A stretch of DNA of 64,000 nucleotides from an uncultured Clostridia bacterium (GTDB lineage: Bacteria; Bacillota; Clostridia; Christensenellales; Aristaeellaceae): assembly GCA_934636105.1 (NCBI GenBank), contig CAKTZR010000001.1, positions 248,001-312,000 of the forward strand, in the 5' to 3' direction. Position numbers and translations under genes: made by a program. The notes beneath the pieces are model-generated. The model did no database searches, was not told where the DNA came from, and saw only the letters and a list, made by a program, of their open reading frames with translations. Of this stretch, positions 7,096 to 16,537 are shown in pieces. The first letter of the stretch is position 1. The number at the start of each line of letters is the position of its first letter.

Positions 7096-8130
7096 ATGGA
7101 TATGCAAGAACAACTGCGCAAAATCCAGGAAGAAGCCGCCAGTCAGCTGGAAAATGTTCGCGACAAGGCGGGCTTGGATGCGCTGCGCCTGAAAATGCTG
7201 GGCAAGAAGGGCGATTTGACACAGCTTTTGCGCTCGATGGGCCAGCTTCCCGCCGAGGAGCGCCCGAAGGCCGGTCAGATGATTAACGTCGTCCGTGAGC
7301 GCCTGACCGAGCAGATGGATGCGCTGGACAGCAAGATCAAGCAGATCGAGCAGGAAAAGAAACTGGAGCGTGAAGCGATCGACGTGACCGAGCCGCGCAA
7401 GCATGCGCCCATCGGCAGCATTCACCCGATTTCGCTGGTGCAGGATCAACTGCTCAATATCTTTACCGGCATGGGCTTCGACGTTGTAGAAGGGCCGGAG
7501 GTTGAGCTGGATCTGTTCAACTTTGAGCTGCTCAATCTGCCGAAGAACCATCCGGCGCGCGACGCGCAGGATACTTTCTACATCGAGGATAACATCGTTC
7601 TGCGCACGCACACCTCTCCGGTGCAGGCACGCACGATGCTCTCCCGCAAGCCGCCGATTCGCATCGTCTGCCCCGGCCGTGTCTATCGTGCCGACGAGGT
7701 GGATGCAACGCATTCCCCGGTTTTCCATCAGATGGAAGGTCTGGTCATCGACGAAGATGTGACGATGGCCGATTTGAAGGGCACGCTCGATACGTTTGCA
7801 AAAGCGCTGTATGGTGACGACGTGACGACACGCTTCCGTCCGAGCTTCTTCCCGTTCACCGAGCCGTCTGCTGAAGTTGACCTGACCTGTGTTAACTGCC
7901 ACGGCAAGGGCTGCCGCGTCTGCAAAGGCACGGGCTGGATCGAGGTGCTCGGCGCGGGCATGGTCAATCCGAAGGTGCTGGATATGTGCGGCATTGACAG
8001 CAAAAAATACCGCGGCTTTGCGTTCGGCGTGGGCCTTGAGCGCATCGTGATGCTTCGCTATGGCATCACGGATATGCGCGCGCTCTACGAAGGCGACGTC
8101 CGTTTCCTGTCGCAGTTCCGCGAGGATTAA
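7096..8130 (+). CDS. pheS: Phenylalanine-tRNA ligase alpha subunit
   Basis: 344 residues, the normal PheS length. An N-terminal coiled-coil tRNA-binding arm (about 1-90) precedes the class II catalytic core: HPISLVQDQ, GFDVVEGPEVE (motif 1 region), RTHTSPVQARTM, and motif 3 FAFGVGLERIVML. The cytoplasmic alpha2-beta2 enzyme attaches phenylalanine to tRNA-Phe. ATG 7096 follows AAGGAGG; an upstream in-frame ATG at 6988 would lie inside the T-box and is rejected. pheT follows 18 bp later and the T-box controls both. Confidence 0.97.
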   Translation: MDMQEQLRKIQEEAASQLENVRDKAGLDALRLKMLGKKGDLTQLLRSMGQLPAEERPKAGQMINVVRERLTEQMDALDSKIKQIEQEKKLEREAIDVTEPRKHAPIGSIHPISLVQDQLLNIFTGMGFDVVEGPEVELDLFNFELLNLPKNHPARDAQDTFYIEDNIVLRTHTSPVQARTMLSRKPPIRIVCPGRVYRADEVDATHSPVFHQMEGLVIDEDVTMADLKGTLDTFAKALYGDDVTTRFRPSFFPFTEPSAEVDLTCVNCHGKGCRVCKGTGWIEVLGAGMVNPKVLDMCGIDSKKYRGFAFGVGLERIVMLRYGITDMRALYEGDVRFLSQFRED

Positions 8131-8148
8131 GGTTGGAGGAATCAAGCA

Positions 8149-10542
8149 ATGAAAGTACCGATGCAATGGATTCGGCAATACACGGATATTCCTGTAACGC
8201 CGGAAGAATTTGAAAACGCTATGATTATGCACGGCACGGGCGTCGAAGGTCTTGAAGACCAGAACGACGCTGTGCAGAACGTTGTTGTGGGTAAGATTCT
8301 GTCCGTGCGCAAGCATGAGAACTCCGATCACATGGTCATCTGCTCGGTGGATGTCGGCGAAGCGGAGCCTGTGCAGATTGTCACCGGCGCGCCGAATGTA
8401 CACGAGGGCGATCTGGTTCCGGTTGCGAAAATCGGCGCAGTGCTGCCCGGCGGCGTGAAGATCAAAAAAGGCAAGCTGCGCGGCGTTGAATCCGACGGCA
8501 TGTGCTGCTCCGGCCCGGAAATCGGTGTTCCGGATTATCTTTATCCGTCTGTCGGCGACAAGGGCCTGTTGATCTTCCATGAAGATTACAAGCCCGGTGC
8601 GGATGTCCGCCCGATTCTCGGTGTGGATGATACCATCGTCGATTTTGAAATTCTGGCCAACCGTCCGGACTGCCTGAGCGTCTGGGGCGTGGCCCGCGAG
8701 GCGGCCGTCACGCTCGGCACCGAATTCCGCAAGCCGGAAATCAAGGTGGAAACTGTGCCCGGCAAAATGGAGGATTACGTCCATATCGACGTGCAGGATA
8801 CCACGCTCTGCCCGCGTTACTGCGCGCGCATCATTCGCAACGTCAAAATCGGCCCGTCCCCGATGTGGATGCGCAAGGCGCTCAACGCTGCCGGTGTGCG
8901 CGCCATCAACAATATCGTGGATATCACAAACTATGTGATGCTCGAAACCGGCCATCCGATGCACGCTTTTGATCTTGCGAAGGTCAAGGACAGCCACATT
9001 ATTGTGCGCCGAGCCAATGAGGGCGAAACCATCACCACGCTCGACGGTAAGGAGCGTGCGCTCACGCCGGATATGCTGATGATCGCCGATCAAACCAACG
9101 CGACCGGCATCGCGGGCGTAATGGGCGGCGAAGAATCCGAAATCACCGAAGGCACCACGACCGTGATGTTTGAAATCGCCGCGTTCGACCGCACGAATAT
9201 TCGCCTGACGACCCGCGCGCTGGGTCTGCGCACGGAAGCTTCCGGCCGTTATGAGCGCGGCGTCTGCGCGGCGACCTGCCGTGAAGCAGCGGATCGCGCC
9301 TGTCAGTTGGTCAACATGCTGGGCGCGGGCGAGGTTATTGAGGATGTTTACGACTGCTATCCTGCGCCGAAGCCGGAACAGACGGTCACCGCTTCCGTAT
9401 CCCGCATCAATGCCCGTGTCGGCATGGAGATTCCCGGCGAAGAAATGGTGCGCATTCTGAACGCGTTGAGCTTCAAAGCAACGCTGGATGGCGACACGCT
9501 GAATGTGGTTGTTCCGAATTTCCGCGAGGATATTGAAGGCGAAGCGGATATCTCCGAGGAAGTGCTGCGCATCTATGGTTATGAGCACATCAAGTCCACG
9601 ATGCTGCGCGGCCAGACCTCCACGGGCACGCGCAACATCCACATGCAGCTTTCTGATCGCGTAGGCCGCATTCTTTCTTCGAAGGGGCTTTACGAAATCC
9701 GCAATTTCTCCTTTGTCAGCCCGAAGCTCATCGAAAAACTCGGTCTTGCGGCGGATGACCCGCGCATGAATCAGCTCAAACTGACCAATCCGCTTGGTGA
9801 AGACACCAGCGTGATGCGCAGCACCCTCGTACCCAGCGTTCTGGGCACGGTTTCGCTTAACCAAAGCCGCAACAACGAAACTGCAATGCTTTATGAAATT
9901 GCGCCCGTGTTCGACGTTACTGAGCGCAAGCCCGGCGATCTGCCGCATGAGCAGCCTTCGCTGTGTATCGGCGCGTATGGCGACGGCGTGGATTTCTACC
10001 TGATCCGTGATATCGTGATCGACATGCTGTCTCAGTTCGGCGTGGAAGTGAAGATCGTTCCAGGCGCTGAACCGTATCAGCATCCGGGCCGTGCAGCCAG
10101 ACTGATTGCGGGCGACAAGTGCATTGCGACGGTGGGCGAGCTGCATCCCAATGCGATGCGTGCTTTTGAAATCACACGCCGCACGATCATCGCCGAAGTC
10201 AATCTGGAAATGCTCTGCGCGCTGCACACGAAGGTGGATCACGTACGCGCCTTGCCAAAGTTCCCGGCTGTCACCCGCGATATCGCATTGGTGATGGAAG
10301 AATCCACGACTGTCGGCAGTCTGCTGGATGTGATTCGCAAAACGGGCGGCAATCTGCTTGAAAAAGTGGAAATGTTTGACATCTACCGCGGCGCTCAGCT
10401 GCTTTCCGGCAAAAAATCCGTCGCTTTCTCCATGACCTTCCGCAACGCGGAACGCACGCTGTCCGACGACGACGTGAATCCGTTGATGCAGAAGATTCTC
10501 GCCGCCTGCGAAAAGGAATGCGGCGCAACCCTGCGTCTGTAA
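8149..10542 (+). CDS. pheT: Phenylalanine-tRNA ligase beta subunit
   Basis: 797 residues. Domains in order: an EMAP/OB tRNA-binding domain (about 40-150, VVVGKILSVRKHENSDHM), B3/B4 editing domain (about 210-380), B5 domain (about 400-475), the catalytic-like core (about 490-680), and a C-terminal ferredoxin-fold anticodon-binding domain (about 705-797, KFPAVTRDIALVM). It completes the PheRS tetramer and hydrolyses mischarged Tyr-tRNA-Phe. The ribosome site GGAGG precedes the ATG. Length and domain order are standard. Confidence 0.97.
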   Translation: MKVPMQWIRQYTDIPVTPEEFENAMIMHGTGVEGLEDQNDAVQNVVVGKILSVRKHENSDHMVICSVDVGEAEPVQIVTGAPNVHEGDLVPVAKIGAVLPGGVKIKKGKLRGVESDGMCCSGPEIGVPDYLYPSVGDKGLLIFHEDYKPGADVRPILGVDDTIVDFEILANRPDCLSVWGVAREAAVTLGTEFRKPEIKVETVPGKMEDYVHIDVQDTTLCPRYCARIIRNVKIGPSPMWMRKALNAAGVRAINNIVDITNYVMLETGHPMHAFDLAKVKDSHIIVRRANEGETITTLDGKERALTPDMLMIADQTNATGIAGVMGGEESEITEGTTTVMFEIAAFDRTNIRLTTRALGLRTEASGRYERGVCAATCREAADRACQLVNMLGAGEVIEDVYDCYPAPKPEQTVTASVSRINARVGMEIPGEEMVRILNALSFKATLDGDTLNVVVPNFREDIEGEADISEEVLRIYGYEHIKSTMLRGQTSTGTRNIHMQLSDRVGRILSSKGLYEIRNFSFVSPKLIEKLGLAADDPRMNQLKLTNPLGEDTSVMRSTLVPSVLGTVSLNQSRNNETAMLYEIAPVFDVTERKPGDLPHEQPSLCIGAYGDGVDFYLIRDIVIDMLSQFGVEVKIVPGAEPYQHPGRAARLIAGDKCIATVGELHPNAMRAFEITRRTIIAEVNLEMLCALHTKVDHVRALPKFPAVTRDIALVMEESTTVGSLLDVIRKTGGNLLEKVEMFDIYRGAQLLSGKKSVAFSMTFRNAERTLSDDDVNPLMQKILAACEKECGATLRL

Positions 10543-10559
10543 AAACGGAGGAAAATGTC

Positions 10560-11420
10560 ATGCTGAACGAACGCATTGGGCCTGCAACTGCTCGGTTTGC
10601 CGTGCTGGGACAGTCTCTGCCGCACACATGGTCGCCATACATCCATAACTCGCTGTTTGACGCAGCGGGGATCGATGCGATCTACGTGCCCGTCACAGTC
10701 CCGCCGGAACGGATCGGCGCGGCAGCTGATGTTTTCCGAAGCTGTTTTTCCGGGTTTAACGTCACCATTCCGTATAAAGAGAAAATCATTCCGTTTCTGG
10801 ATGAAGTGGATGATGCGGTTTCCGCCTGCGGCGCAGTCAACACCGTTGAAATTCGCAGCGGCCGCATGATCGGCCACATCACAGATGGACTTGGCCTGCT
10901 GCACGCCATTGAGGAACGGGGGATCGGCACCACGCAGGCCGATGTTCTCGTCCTCGGCGGCGGCGGCGCAGCTCGCGTGGCAGGATATGAATTTCTTTCG
11001 CGCGGCGGGCACGTCACCTTTGCCGTTCGCGATATTCAGAAAGGCAAGAAGCTCGCCTGCGAATTGGCGGATACGCAGGCAGACGGTTTTCACCGTCTGT
11101 CCGTCTGTCCTCTTCAGCAAGCAGAGGGAGCGCATGATATTCTCATCAACTGCACCCCGGTTGGCATGTATCCGCACGTTGAAACCTGTCCTGTTTCCGA
11201 AAGCACCGTTTCCCGATGCAAGGCCGTATTCGACGCGGTTTATAACCCCAGAGAAACGCGTCTGCTTGCTCTGGCGCGACAAAAAGGCATTCCGACCATA
11301 GAAGGTTTGGGCATGCTGTTTTATCAGGCCGTAGAAGCACAAAAATTCTGGTTTGGAGATCAGATTGCCTCTGCATCCGAGCAAAACCGGATTTACAGCG
11401 AATTGCAGGCCTATTTATGA
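10560..11420 (+). CDS. aroE: Shikimate dehydrogenase
   Basis: 286 residues. The substrate-binding N-terminal domain shows LPHTWSPYIHN, NVTIPYKE with the catalytic lysine, and TDGLG with the catalytic aspartate; the Rossmann domain has VLGGGGAARVA and NCTPVGMYP. It reduces 3-dehydroshikimate with NADPH in aromatic amino acid synthesis. ATG 10560 follows GGAGG at a good distance; earlier in-frame codons overlap pheT. Its position after pheST suggests that the phenylalanine T-box may also influence a phenylalanine precursor enzyme, since no terminator separates them. Confidence 0.92.
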   Translation: MLNERIGPATARFAVLGQSLPHTWSPYIHNSLFDAAGIDAIYVPVTVPPERIGAAADVFRSCFSGFNVTIPYKEKIIPFLDEVDDAVSACGAVNTVEIRSGRMIGHITDGLGLLHAIEERGIGTTQADVLVLGGGGAARVAGYEFLSRGGHVTFAVRDIQKGKKLACELADTQADGFHRLSVCPLQQAEGAHDILINCTPVGMYPHVETCPVSESTVSRCKAVFDAVYNPRETRLLALARQKGIPTIEGLGMLFYQAVEAQKFWFGDQIASASEQNRIYSELQAYL

Positions 11421-11448
11421 GCATTTTTCCATGAATTTGGAGGTAAAC

Positions 11449-12021
11449 ATGAACATTTGGCACGATATTGATCCGGCGCTCATTACGCCAGATCGTTTTA
11501 TGGCTGTCATCGAAATCAAGCGCGGCGGCAAGAATAAATATGAAATGGATAAGGCGACCGGCATGCTTCGCCTTGACCGCGTGCTGTATACCTCGACGCA
11601 TTATCCGGCCAACTATGGTTTCATTCCGCGCACCTACGCCGACGACGGAGACCCGCTCGACGTGCTGGTGCTCTGTTCGGAAGCCATCGAGCCAATGACA
11701 CTGGTGGAGTGCCGCCCGATCGGCATGTTCGAAATGAACGACGGCGACGCGCGCGACGAAAAGATCATTGCAGTGCCGCTGGGCGATCCGAACTATAACT
11801 ACATGTTTGATATCAGCCAGCTTCCGGAACATCTGCTTGATGAAATTCGCCACTTCTTCACGGTTTACAAGGAATTGGAGGGGCGCACGACGGTTGTCAG
11901 CAAAGCGCAGAACCGCGAGGTGGCCAACCGCGTCATCATCGAGTGCATCAACAACTACAATGAATCCTTCGGCAAGAAAGATAAGGATAAAAAGAACAAG
12001 GACGAAAACAAAAAGGGGTAA
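11449..12021 (+). CDS. ppa: Family I inorganic pyrophosphatase
   Basis: 190 residues with the family I signature DGDPLDVLVL near residues 63-72, preceded by YPANYGFIPRTYADD. It hydrolyses pyrophosphate to phosphate in the cytoplasm. TTGGAGGT stands just before ATG 11449. The C-terminal 15 residues are almost all Lys, Asp, Glu and Asn, a tail beyond the usual fold. Most Clostridia use family II or membrane pyrophosphatases, so a soluble family I enzyme is worth noting but not rare. Confidence 0.93.
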   Translation: MNIWHDIDPALITPDRFMAVIEIKRGGKNKYEMDKATGMLRLDRVLYTSTHYPANYGFIPRTYADDGDPLDVLVLCSEAIEPMTLVECRPIGMFEMNDGDARDEKIIAVPLGDPNYNYMFDISQLPEHLLDEIRHFFTVYKELEGRTTVVSKAQNREVANRVIIECINNYNESFGKKDKDKKNKDENKKG

Positions 12022-12026
12022 TCACC

Positions 12027-12758
12027 ATGAATCGCCCGATTATTGGTATTTCCGGTTCGCATAATGTTGCGGATCGCCAGATGTTTGTCCGCGAGAATTA
12101 CATGCAGTCCGTGCTGCGTGCAGGCGGTATTCCCGTGTTGCTGCCTGAAATTGAGGACGAAGAAACCGCAAAAGCCATTATCAATCATCTGGATGGTCTT
12201 TTGCTCGCGGGCGGCGGCGATGTTCTGCCTTCCCGCTATGGCGAAGAAAAGCTTCCGGCCTGCGGCGAGGACGATCCACAGCGCGATATCTTTGAGTTGC
12301 TGATTATTCCCATGGCTATTGCGCGCAACATGCCGATTTTCGGCATCTGCCGCGGTATTCAGGTGCTGAACGTAGCTATGGGCGGCACGCTGATTCAAGA
12401 TATCGAATCCCAGAAGGGTATTCCGACGAAAACGCATCAGCAGGAGCCGCCTTACGGCGAGCCGGTACATACCGTTCGCTTCGAAAATGGAAGCATCTTC
12501 GAAAAAATCACAGGTGTGACGGAGATGCCGACCAACAGCATGCACCATCAGGCAATCAAAGAACCGGCCAGCGGTCTTCAGGTCGATGGCTATGCAGAGG
12601 ATGGCATTATTGAAGCCGTCAGCGCCAAAGCGACTGACCGCATCTTTGCTGTTCAGTTCCATCCTGAATATCTCTCCGATCACGATGTGTATGCACAGCG
12701 TCTGTTCGATCACTTTGTAGCATTGACCCGCACCTATCAAAGCGAAAAGCACGCATAA
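12027..12758 (+). CDS. Class I glutamine amidotransferase-like hydrolase (peptidase C26, PuuD-like)
   Basis: 243 residues. The nucleophile Cys108 lies in the elbow FGICRGIQVLN and the His/Glu pair in FHPEY near 220. An oxyanion loop LLLAGGGDV occurs at 58-66. The family hydrolyses gamma-glutamyl compounds such as gamma-glutamyl-GABA. No puuABC or other polyamine genes are nearby, so the substrate is not established; the gene sits five bases after ppa and is probably cotranscribed. A terminator follows. Confidence 0.88.
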   Translation: MNRPIIGISGSHNVADRQMFVRENYMQSVLRAGGIPVLLPEIEDEETAKAIINHLDGLLLAGGGDVLPSRYGEEKLPACGEDDPQRDIFELLIIPMAIARNMPIFGICRGIQVLNVAMGGTLIQDIESQKGIPTKTHQQEPPYGEPVHTVRFENGSIFEKITGVTEMPTNSMHHQAIKEPASGLQVDGYAEDGIIEAVSAKATDRIFAVQFHPEYLSDHDVYAQRLFDHFVALTRTYQSEKHA

Positions 12759-12762
12759 TCTC

Positions 12763-12800
12763 AACAGCCGTTTTTCCTCAAAGGAATGCGGCTGTTTTTG
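12763..12800 (+). terminator. Terminator after the C26 hydrolase gene
   Basis: AACAGCCG (12763-12770) pairs with CGGCTGTT (12789-12796), followed by a T run. Confidence 0.85.
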
Positions 12801-12843
12801 TATATGGAGAAATCATGTACCGTTTCATATTCTTTCCCCGTGG

Positions 12844-12872
12844 TTGAACTTATGCTTTATTTTTGTTATAAT
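12844..12872 (+). promoter_or_regulatory. Promoter of the SpoIID-domain gene
   Basis: TTGAAC, a 17-bp spacer, and TATAAT (12867-12872), 46 bp before the ATG. This is a vegetative sigma-A pattern rather than a sporulation one. Confidence 0.75.
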
Positions 12873-12917
12873 GACCGTGCATATATTTTCAAATCCGTCC
12901 GTAAAAGGAGGCCGCCC

Positions 12918-14654
12918 ATGAAAAAGCGACCCTTGATTCTTCTGTTTTTGCTGCTTACAGTGTTTTTTGCCGTTTCCATGCCCGCATCTGCGGATATCCA
13001 ATCCAACATTCGGGTCTATCTGCGCCGCTTGCAGGTTGAAGACACGCTTCGCATCACCGTGAAGGGGCAGTATGTCACGGAAGATGGCCGTCTGTCGTTT
13101 GCGGACGGCGCGAAGCTGACCATCGTGCTTCGCAATGGCCAACTCGTCCTGCACACCGGACAAACCGCCGTCGTAATGGGGGAAGGCATGAAGCTGATTC
13201 GCTGCGAAAGCGAAACGCCGGGATATCTGCTTTTAAACGACAGTACTGGCATGTATGAAGGCGATTTATCCCTTGACATCAGCAACAACGCCATTCGACC
13301 GATTCTGACGATCAACGTGGAGGATTATCTGCTGGGCGTTGTTCCGTTTGAAATGGGCGATTCTTTCCCGCTTGAAGCACTTAAAGCGCAGGCCATTACT
13401 GCGCGCACTTATGCGCTTCGCAAAAGCGGTTCCTCGGGCGCGTATGACGTAGAAGACACAACCAACGATCAGGCTTATCGCGGCAGAACGACGACCAGCC
13501 CGCTCTCCGAGCAGGCTGTAACCGAAACCCGCGGGCTGTGCGGCGTATATCGCGGTGCGCTTGCCCAATGCTTTTATTCCGCCAGCAACGGCGGCCAGAC
13601 CGAATTGGGGCAGCATGTCTGGCCAACTTCCGATCCGGATGCTTACGGTTATATGGATATGCGCGACGATCCCTATGATTTGGAAAACAAAAACAGCGTC
13701 GTCAAACGCTATACGATCAATAAAAAGCCTGGCGAGCAAGGAATTGGCACAGCACTGCATCAAGCGCTTGTAAGCGCGATGAGCGATCAGCTTGCCGCAC
13801 TGGGACTTGAAGCGGACAGCGAATTGATTCGTTTTGATGAAATCCAGTCTGTTGAAGCCATCACGCCGAAATATGAAGGGGATTCTCGTTTGATGACAGA
13901 GCTTCGCTTTACTGTGAAGCTGTCCGCTCGAAGCTACACATTTCGTCAAACGCCGTCGCCCGAACCCGTTTTAACTCCGACGCCGACAAATCCAGACGAA
14001 ACGCCTGCGCCAACCCAGACTCCCGCGCCGACAGCTACGCCGTCCTTCTCGACTTACAAAAAAGTGAAAGATGCGATCACGGTTACGCTGCCCATTTTCA
14101 CCGCAGCTGAACAGGCCATGGGGCTGAGCATTAACGTATCGCAAAACGAATTGATTACCGTGTCGGATATCGGTTCGGCCTTCATGGTTGAATCTCGTCG
14201 TTTCGGCCATGGAGTAGGTATGAGCCAGCGTGGGGCAGAGCAGATGGCGCGGCAATACGGCATGACCTATGAACAAATCCTTTCGTTTTATTATCCGGGC
14301 ATGGGGATCGTCGCTTATGAAACCCAGCGTGCGCCGCTTCCGACAATCGACATGGCATTGATGGCTACGCCTGCGCCTACGCCCAGCCCAACGCCGCGCC
14401 CGACGCTGATGCCTGTGAGCATGGACCCTCTGCCGGATGGCGCTTATCTGGCTGTCGTGGCCAACATTGATGAAGATTCCACGCTTAACCTGCGTGAGCA
14501 GCCCAACACTTCCGCCGACGTGCTCCGACGGCTTTACAAAAATCAACAGCTGATTGTTCTATCCGTCAGCAAAGACGGATGGGCGCATGTTAAAACCGAC
14601 GTGCTGGAAGGTTATGTGCGCAGCGAATACCTCCAAGCCGAAAAAGATTCCTGA
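12918..14654 (+). CDS. Secreted SpoIID/LytB-domain protein with C-terminal SH3 domain
   Basis: 578 residues with a clear signal peptide (1-25, KKRPLILLFLLLTVFFAV, cleavage near ASA-D). A SpoIID domain spans about 125-260 and resumes near 395-470 (FGHGVGMSQRGAEQMA with the conserved Gly-His), interrupted by a Pro/Thr linker at about 350-375. A second Pro/Thr linker leads to a bacterial SH3 domain (about 515-578, STLNLREQPNTSADVLRRL). SpoIID proteins are lytic transglycosylases acting on denuded glycan strands during engulfment; LytB-type relatives enhance autolysin activity. The vegetative promoter and SH3 domain suggest a cell-wall role outside sporulation. It is flanked by terminators, so monocistronic. 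Confidence 0.88.
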   Translation: MKKRPLILLFLLLTVFFAVSMPASADIQSNIRVYLRRLQVEDTLRITVKGQYVTEDGRLSFADGAKLTIVLRNGQLVLHTGQTAVVMGEGMKLIRCESETPGYLLLNDSTGMYEGDLSLDISNNAIRPILTINVEDYLLGVVPFEMGDSFPLEALKAQAITARTYALRKSGSSGAYDVEDTTNDQAYRGRTTTSPLSEQAVTETRGLCGVYRGALAQCFYSASNGGQTELGQHVWPTSDPDAYGYMDMRDDPYDLENKNSVVKRYTINKKPGEQGIGTALHQALVSAMSDQLAALGLEADSELIRFDEIQSVEAITPKYEGDSRLMTELRFTVKLSARSYTFRQTPSPEPVLTPTPTNPDETPAPTQTPAPTATPSFSTYKKVKDAITVTLPIFTAAEQAMGLSINVSQNELITVSDIGSAFMVESRRFGHGVGMSQRGAEQMARQYGMTYEQILSFYYPGMGIVAYETQRAPLPTIDMALMATPAPTPSPTPRPTLMPVSMDPLPDGAYLAVVANIDEDSTLNLREQPNTSADVLRRLYKNQQLIVLSVSKDGWAHVKTDVLEGYVRSEYLQAEKDS

Positions 14655-14722
14655 TTCTTTGACGATTGACCGCTCAAAAAAACAATTTGCGAAAGGGGAA
14701 AGTCCTTTTTCAATGCGGTTCC

Positions 14723-14768
14723 GCGGCATTTGGAAAGCATTTCTTTCACAAATGCCGCATTTCTTTTC
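14723..14768 (+). terminator. Terminator after the SpoIID-domain gene
   Basis: GCGGCATTTG (14723-14732) pairs perfectly with CAAATGCCGC (14749-14758), followed by a T-rich tract. Confidence 0.8.
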
Positions 14769-14787
14769 AAAATCAATGGGAAAAGCC

Positions 14788-14816
14788 TTGAAAAAAAACA
14801 AATTTTTGGGTACAAT
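14788..14816 (+). promoter_or_regulatory. Promoter of gap
   Basis: TTGAAA (14788-14793), 17-bp spacer, TACAAT (14811-14816); the gene follows after a short leader and an AGGAGG site. Confidence 0.75.
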
Positions 14817-14873
14817 AGAGAGGGTTTATCCCGCAAGTGAAACACTTGATAAAGTTTTAGGAGGAGATTTCCA

Positions 14874-15926
14874 ATGGTTAGAGTTGCTATCAATGGCTTT
14901 GGCCGCATCGGCCGTCTCGCTTTCCGCCAGATGTTTGATGCCGAGGGTTATCAGGTTGTCGCTATCAACGACCTGACCAGCCCGAAAATGCTGGCCCACC
15001 TGCTCAAGTATGATACCGCTCAGGGCTCCTACAAGTACAAGGACACCGTGAGCTCCAAGGAGCCGATCTTTGAAGAAGACGGCAAGACCGTGAAGGTTCC
15101 GGGCTCCATCACCGTCAACGGCAAGGAGATCACCATCTACGCTAAGCCGAAGGCAAACGAGCTGCCGTGGGGCGAGTTGGATGTTGACGTCGTGCTCGAG
15201 TGCACCGGCTTCTACACCAGCAAGGCCAAGGCGATGGCTCACATCGAAGCCGGCGCTAAGAAGGTCGTCATTTCCGCTCCTGCCGGCAATGATCTGCCGA
15301 CCATCGTGTACTCCGTCAACGAGAATGTCCTGACCAAGGAAGACAAGGTCATCTCTGCGGCGTCCTGCACCACCAACTGCCTCGCGCCGATGGCCAAGGC
15401 CCTGAACGATACCTATCCGATCGTTTCCGGCATCATGACCACCGTGCACGCCTACACCGGCGACCAGATGATTCTGGACGGTCCTCAGCGCAAGGGCGAT
15501 CTGCGTCGTGCTCGTGCCGGCGCGCAGAACATCGTTCCGAACAGCACCGGCGCGGCTAAGGCTATCGGCCTGGTTATCCCGGAGCTGAACGGCAAGCTGA
15601 TCGGCTCTGCTCAGCGCGTTCCGGTTCCGACCGGCTCCACCACGATTCTCGTGGCTGTCGTGAAGGGCAAGGACGTTACCGTTGATTCCATCAACGCCGC
15701 GATGAAGGCTGCTTCTTCCGCTTCCTTCGGCTATAACACCGATCTTATCGTGTCCTCTGACGTCATCGGCATGACCTATGGCTCTCTGTTCGACGCGACC
15801 CAGACCATGGTCACCAAGATCGACGAGGATACCTATCAGGTGCAGGTCGTTTCCTGGTACGACAACGAGAACAGCTATACCAGCCAGATGGTTCGCACCA
15901 TTAAGTACTTCGCCGAGCTGGGCTAA
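14874..15926 (+). CDS. gap: Glyceraldehyde-3-phosphate dehydrogenase
   Basis: 350 residues. NAD-binding GFGRIGR at 8-14 with D33 favouring NAD over NADP, and the catalytic motif SAASCTTNCLAP with Cys165. It is the glycolytic enzyme that forms 1,3-bisphosphoglycerate. The protein is about 15 residues longer than the typical 335. Codon use is strongly biased to C- and G-ending codons compared with its neighbours, as expected of a highly expressed gene. It is alone between a promoter and a terminator rather than in a gap-pgk-tpi operon. Confidence 0.97.
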   Translation: MVRVAINGFGRIGRLAFRQMFDAEGYQVVAINDLTSPKMLAHLLKYDTAQGSYKYKDTVSSKEPIFEEDGKTVKVPGSITVNGKEITIYAKPKANELPWGELDVDVVLECTGFYTSKAKAMAHIEAGAKKVVISAPAGNDLPTIVYSVNENVLTKEDKVISAASCTTNCLAPMAKALNDTYPIVSGIMTTVHAYTGDQMILDGPQRKGDLRRARAGAQNIVPNSTGAAKAIGLVIPELNGKLIGSAQRVPVPTGSTTILVAVVKGKDVTVDSINAAMKAASSASFGYNTDLIVSSDVIGMTYGSLFDATQTMVTKIDEDTYQVQVVSWYDNENSYTSQMVRTIKYFAELG

Positions 15927-15980
15927 TTGCAAGTGCAGGGAAGAAACTTTCAGCATCAGCAATAACTGTTCAAAAGTATC

Positions 15981-16018
15981 AAAAGACAACGTGGTTTTGC
16001 CGCGTTGTCTTTTTCTTT
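15981..16018 (+). terminator. Terminator after gap
   Basis: AAAGACAACG pairs with CGTTGTCTTT around a GGTTTTGCC core, followed by a long T-rich run. Confidence 0.85.
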
Positions 16019-16050
16019 TCCTTTTTTTGCATTTTTCTTTTCTTTTTGTC

Positions 16051-16080
16051 TTGACAGAAAAGAGAGAGTCATGCTATAAT
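16051..16080 (+). promoter_or_regulatory. Promoter of the tRNA-Tyr/tRNA-Leu pair
   Basis: Consensus TTGACA (16051-16056) and TATAAT (16075-16080) separated by 18 bp. Confidence 0.85.
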
Positions 16081-16114
16081 GAATATGTTCCGTTTGGAAC
16101 AAAGTGAATAGCGT

Positions 16115-16199
<85 letters not shown>

Positions 16200-16205
16200 T
16201 TTTTT

Positions 16206-16292
16206 GCGGGAATGGCGGAATTGGCAGACGCGCTAGATTCAGGTTCTAGTGAAAGCAATTTCATGCAGGTTCAAGTCCTGTTTCCCGCACCA
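16206..16292 (+). tRNA. tRNA-Leu (CAG)
   Basis: An 87-nt type II tRNA. Acceptor GCGGGAA pairs with TTCCCGC, the anticodon stem CTAGA/TCTAG encloses loop TTCAGGT (anticodon CAG), and CCA is encoded. Its last 21 bases recur with two mismatches at 17262-17282. Confidence 0.95.
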
Positions 16293-16301
16293 AACCAGTA
16301 T

Positions 16302-16348
16302 AATCCGAACCCAATTTTCCAAATTGGAAATGGGTTCGGATTTTTTCT
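16302..16348 (+). terminator. Terminator after tRNA-Leu
   Basis: A 12-bp stem (AATCCGAACCCA with TGGGTTCGGATT) extended by an AATTTTCC/GGAAA inner arm, followed by six T residues. Confidence 0.9.
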
Positions 16349-16537
16349 TATCTTCCAATCAAAAAGGTATAACCCACTAGACCTTGCAAGCAAGGTCAGT
16401 GTGTAAGGGGCTAAGGTTCCTTAGAAGCCTTTCGAAACAAGTATACAACAAAACAGTTACATTCTTCATATAGGTTTTTTTATTGAGAGATATGGTATAC
16501 TTTGCTCAATAAATCGGAATTTGTGGAGGAAGTGCTT

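Noticed and set aside
6967..10242. 1091-residue minus-strand ORF opposite pheS-pheT
   Set aside because: The plus strand holds two conserved synthetase subunits; the antisense frame is open because of their codon bias, and its product is His/Arg-rich with no domain.
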